DNA from: Pediococcus damnosus
GTDB taxonomy: Bacteria; Bacillota; Bacilli; Lactobacillales; Lactobacillaceae
Direction of reading: 5' to 3'
Assembly: GCF_001437255.1 (NCBI RefSeq)
Contig: NZ_JQBD01000008.1
Span: 1-51,222, forward strand
DNA: 51,222 nucleotides
The notes below the pieces were generated by a model. It ran no database searches, was not told where the DNA came from, and was given only the letters and a program-made list of their open reading frames with translations. A program made the position numbers and the translations under genes. Below are positions 50,012-51,222 of the stretch, in pieces. Numbering within the stretch: position 1 is the first letter of the stretch; every line of letters begins with the position of its first letter.

Positions 50012-50866
50012 TTATTTTTCCCATAAAAATTTTAAAATGGCGTGATCTACTTTAGGATTCGCATGTAGTTTGCTATGTTGGGCCAATTTTCCTTTCATCT
50101 CAAGTTCCTGATACGATTTAGCACGATCCTGAACCAAATAGCGCAGTGACTTAGATGAATAGTTTTGGACCGTTCCATCGCTACGATCACCAATATTTCC
50201 ATAAATGTTTAAAACGGCTCCGTTTTGTGGATAGGTCTTTCGTAGTTTTAATAAAGCCTGATATGTTGGTATCATGTGGCGCGGTTTCCCCTGAGCATTA
50301 AGTGTGTTACCTTTAATCGCGTCGTATCCGCGAATTCCGGCGAAATGACCCGCAATATTAACTTCTTTATTTAGTTGCGGTAACCCTTTATTTTGAGGTG
50401 CGAAATCGGCCATGTAGTACATGACGGCCTCATTACCAACCGAATGCGAAACAGTATTAAATTTCTTGAAATGATAAGTCTGCTGAATTTTTTGTAAAAC
50501 ATTCCGTAACCACTTGCCGTCAGTCCGATAGCTTCGTTCATGATTATTTTGATAATTGATCATGACGATTGGATTGACGGTATTTTTGCGTAAATGACCT
50601 ACTAAGGTCACCTTGCCAGTTTTGGACACTTCTGCGCGAATCACACCATTCGTTGCATGCGCGTTTTGAACGGCCTTTACCATGTGCTTTTCGGCGTGAT
50701 AACTGCTGCCATAGCCATGTAGAAACAATGTGGGGATGTTCGTTTGTTGATACTTACTAGCTATTTTGGGCTGGTGATTATGCACGTAAATACCCAGTAA
50801 GGCAGCCACAACAACCACAATTACTAAGCAAATAATTATTGCCTTTTTACTTATTTTAGTTAGCAT
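50012..50866 (-). CDS. DUF915 family alpha/beta hydrolase, membrane-anchored
   Basis: 284 residues from the ATG at 50866 (GGGGGAG 7 nt upstream); the extra residues of the longer frame overlap the next gene. N-terminal anchor at 9-26 (AIIICLVIVVVVAALLGI), then TLFLHGYGSS, nucleophile Ser142 in SHSVGNEA (usual GHSMGN, so the first Gly is Ser), Asp in GDRSDGTV near 240, His in VDHAILKFLW near 275. Extracytoplasmic esterase of unknown substrate, common in lactobacilli. Confidence 0.85.
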   Translation of the reverse strand: MLTKISKKAIIICLVIVVVVAALLGIYVHNHQPKIASKYQQTNIPTLFLHGYGSSYHAEKHMVKAVQNAHATNGVIRAEVSKTGKVTLVGHLRKNTVNPIVMINYQNNHERSYRTDGKWLRNVLQKIQQTYHFKKFNTVSHSVGNEAVMYYMADFAPQNKGLPQLNKEVNIAGHFAGIRGYDAIKGNTLNAQGKPRHMIPTYQALLKLRKTYPQNGAVLNIYGNIGDRSDGTVQNYSSKSLRYLVQDRAKSYQELEMKGKLAQHSKLHANPKVDHAILKFLWEK

Positions 50867-50892
50867 ATTGTTACTCCCCCAGCTTTCAGCCA

Positions 50893-51183
50893 CTACTTAT
50901 ATGTAATATCTTTGGCCTTCATTTTACTTAACTCTTGTTTCAACTTCTTTTTTCGATCTTCAATCGTCTCAAGCCAAATACCGTTAAGAACGGCTTCACC
51001 GACAACTAATACCACCAACATAGTAACCAGATTAGCACTACCTTTAGTGACTATTAACCAGATCATAAATCCGAGAAAGATTACACCAGGAATCGCACCA
51101 ACCCATCTGGGTAAATATCGATCCAGCAAGTAAATTGCCACTACAACAATTAAACCAAATAAAAGTCCTCTTAAATCACTCAT
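50893..51183 (-). CDS. Small membrane protein, unknown
   Basis: 96 residues with three hydrophobic helices (LLFGLIVVVAIYLLD, WVGAIPGVIFLGFMIWLIV, LVTMLVVLVVGEAVLNGI) and a charged coiled tail (ETIEDRKKKLKQELSKMK). AGGAGG 7 nt upstream. Precedes the DUF915 hydrolase by 26 bp, probably one operon. Family not recognised. Confidence 0.65.
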   Translation of the reverse strand: MSDLRGLLFGLIVVVAIYLLDRYLPRWVGAIPGVIFLGFMIWLIVTKGSANLVTMLVVLVVGEAVLNGIWLETIEDRKKKLKQELSKMKAKDITYK

Positions 51184-51222
51184 TACTTTTCCTCCTCGTA
51201 TTATATATTTTGAAACTTTGTT

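Noticed and set aside
1-51222. CRISPR array, tRNA or rRNA genes, prophage or intact insertion sequence
   Set aside because: No regularly spaced repeats, cloverleaf motifs, ribosomal sequences or transposase frames were seen.

Overview
The window looks like a chromosomal segment of a low-GC Lactobacillaceae member; I cannot fix the genus. The grounds are AT-rich intergenic DNA, strong AGGAGG-type ribosome sites, a canonical T-box leader, and families typical of lactobacilli (DUF3737, DUF915 hydrolase, prolyl aminopeptidase, RelP-type alarmone synthetase, enterocin-A-immunity-like proteins). I saw no rRNA, tRNA, CRISPR, intact transposase or phage structural gene. It reads as an accessory and adaptive region of short operons for efflux, regulation, immunity and restriction.

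Layout. 0-3 kb: a structured repeat, then a minus-strand sugar-porter transporter plus glycosyltransferase pair. 3.5-11.5 kb: a GNAT gene, then an island of CPBP protease, two paralogous membrane-anchored XRE regulators, four small enterocin-immunity-like proteins, two paralogous two-helix membrane proteins, two paralogous proteins of an unrecognised family, and a DUF2812 protein. 11.8-17 kb: a DUF2188 protein; a minus-strand operon cupin / carboxymuconolactone decarboxylase-like / DUF3737 / MalY-PatB behind a MerR-type promoter; two head-to-head copies of the structured repeat; a flavodoxin-SDR operon. 17-21 kb: LysR plus pentapeptide protein, PadR plus DHA2 efflux pump with a 43-bp operator dyad, and a tandem pair of 116-bp palindromic repeats.

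21-31 kb: HAD phosphatase / DUF262-DUF1524 nuclease / uracil-DNA-glycosylase-like genes; marR-gdx(SMR)-TSUP with a 20-bp perfect inverted repeat over the promoter; a second small immunity-type locus (XRE-membrane protein, GNAT, immunity-like protein, relP); a 2-hydroxyacid dehydrogenase divergent from HxlR; and a third paralogue of the unrecognised family with a tiny membrane ORF. 31-40 kb: mcrB-mcrC followed by an alpha/beta hydrolase and a TSUP transporter, a divergent TetR with an amidohydrolase, a methyltransferase, prolyl aminopeptidase, and a higB-higA toxin-antitoxin pair. 40-51 kb: a P-loop kinase-like gene, a large unknown protein, a TetM-like ribosomal-protection GTPase, an RpiR remnant, two tiny ORFs, a tryptophan-type T-box controlling an OppA-like protein, MerR divergent from a DHA2 pump, a DUF915 hydrolase and a small membrane protein.

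How it fits together. Three defence types lie within 20 kb: modified-DNA restriction (DUF262/DUF1524 and McrBC), toxin-antitoxin (HigBA), and many immunity-type genes without a visible bacteriocin precursor. Efflux pumps sit beside their own regulators (PadR, MarR, MerR). The most unusual item is a roughly 270-bp repeat family in three copies whose hairpins show compensatory base changes between copies. Next is the recurrence of the same four protein families in two separate loci (4.2-11.5 kb and 26.4-31.3 kb).
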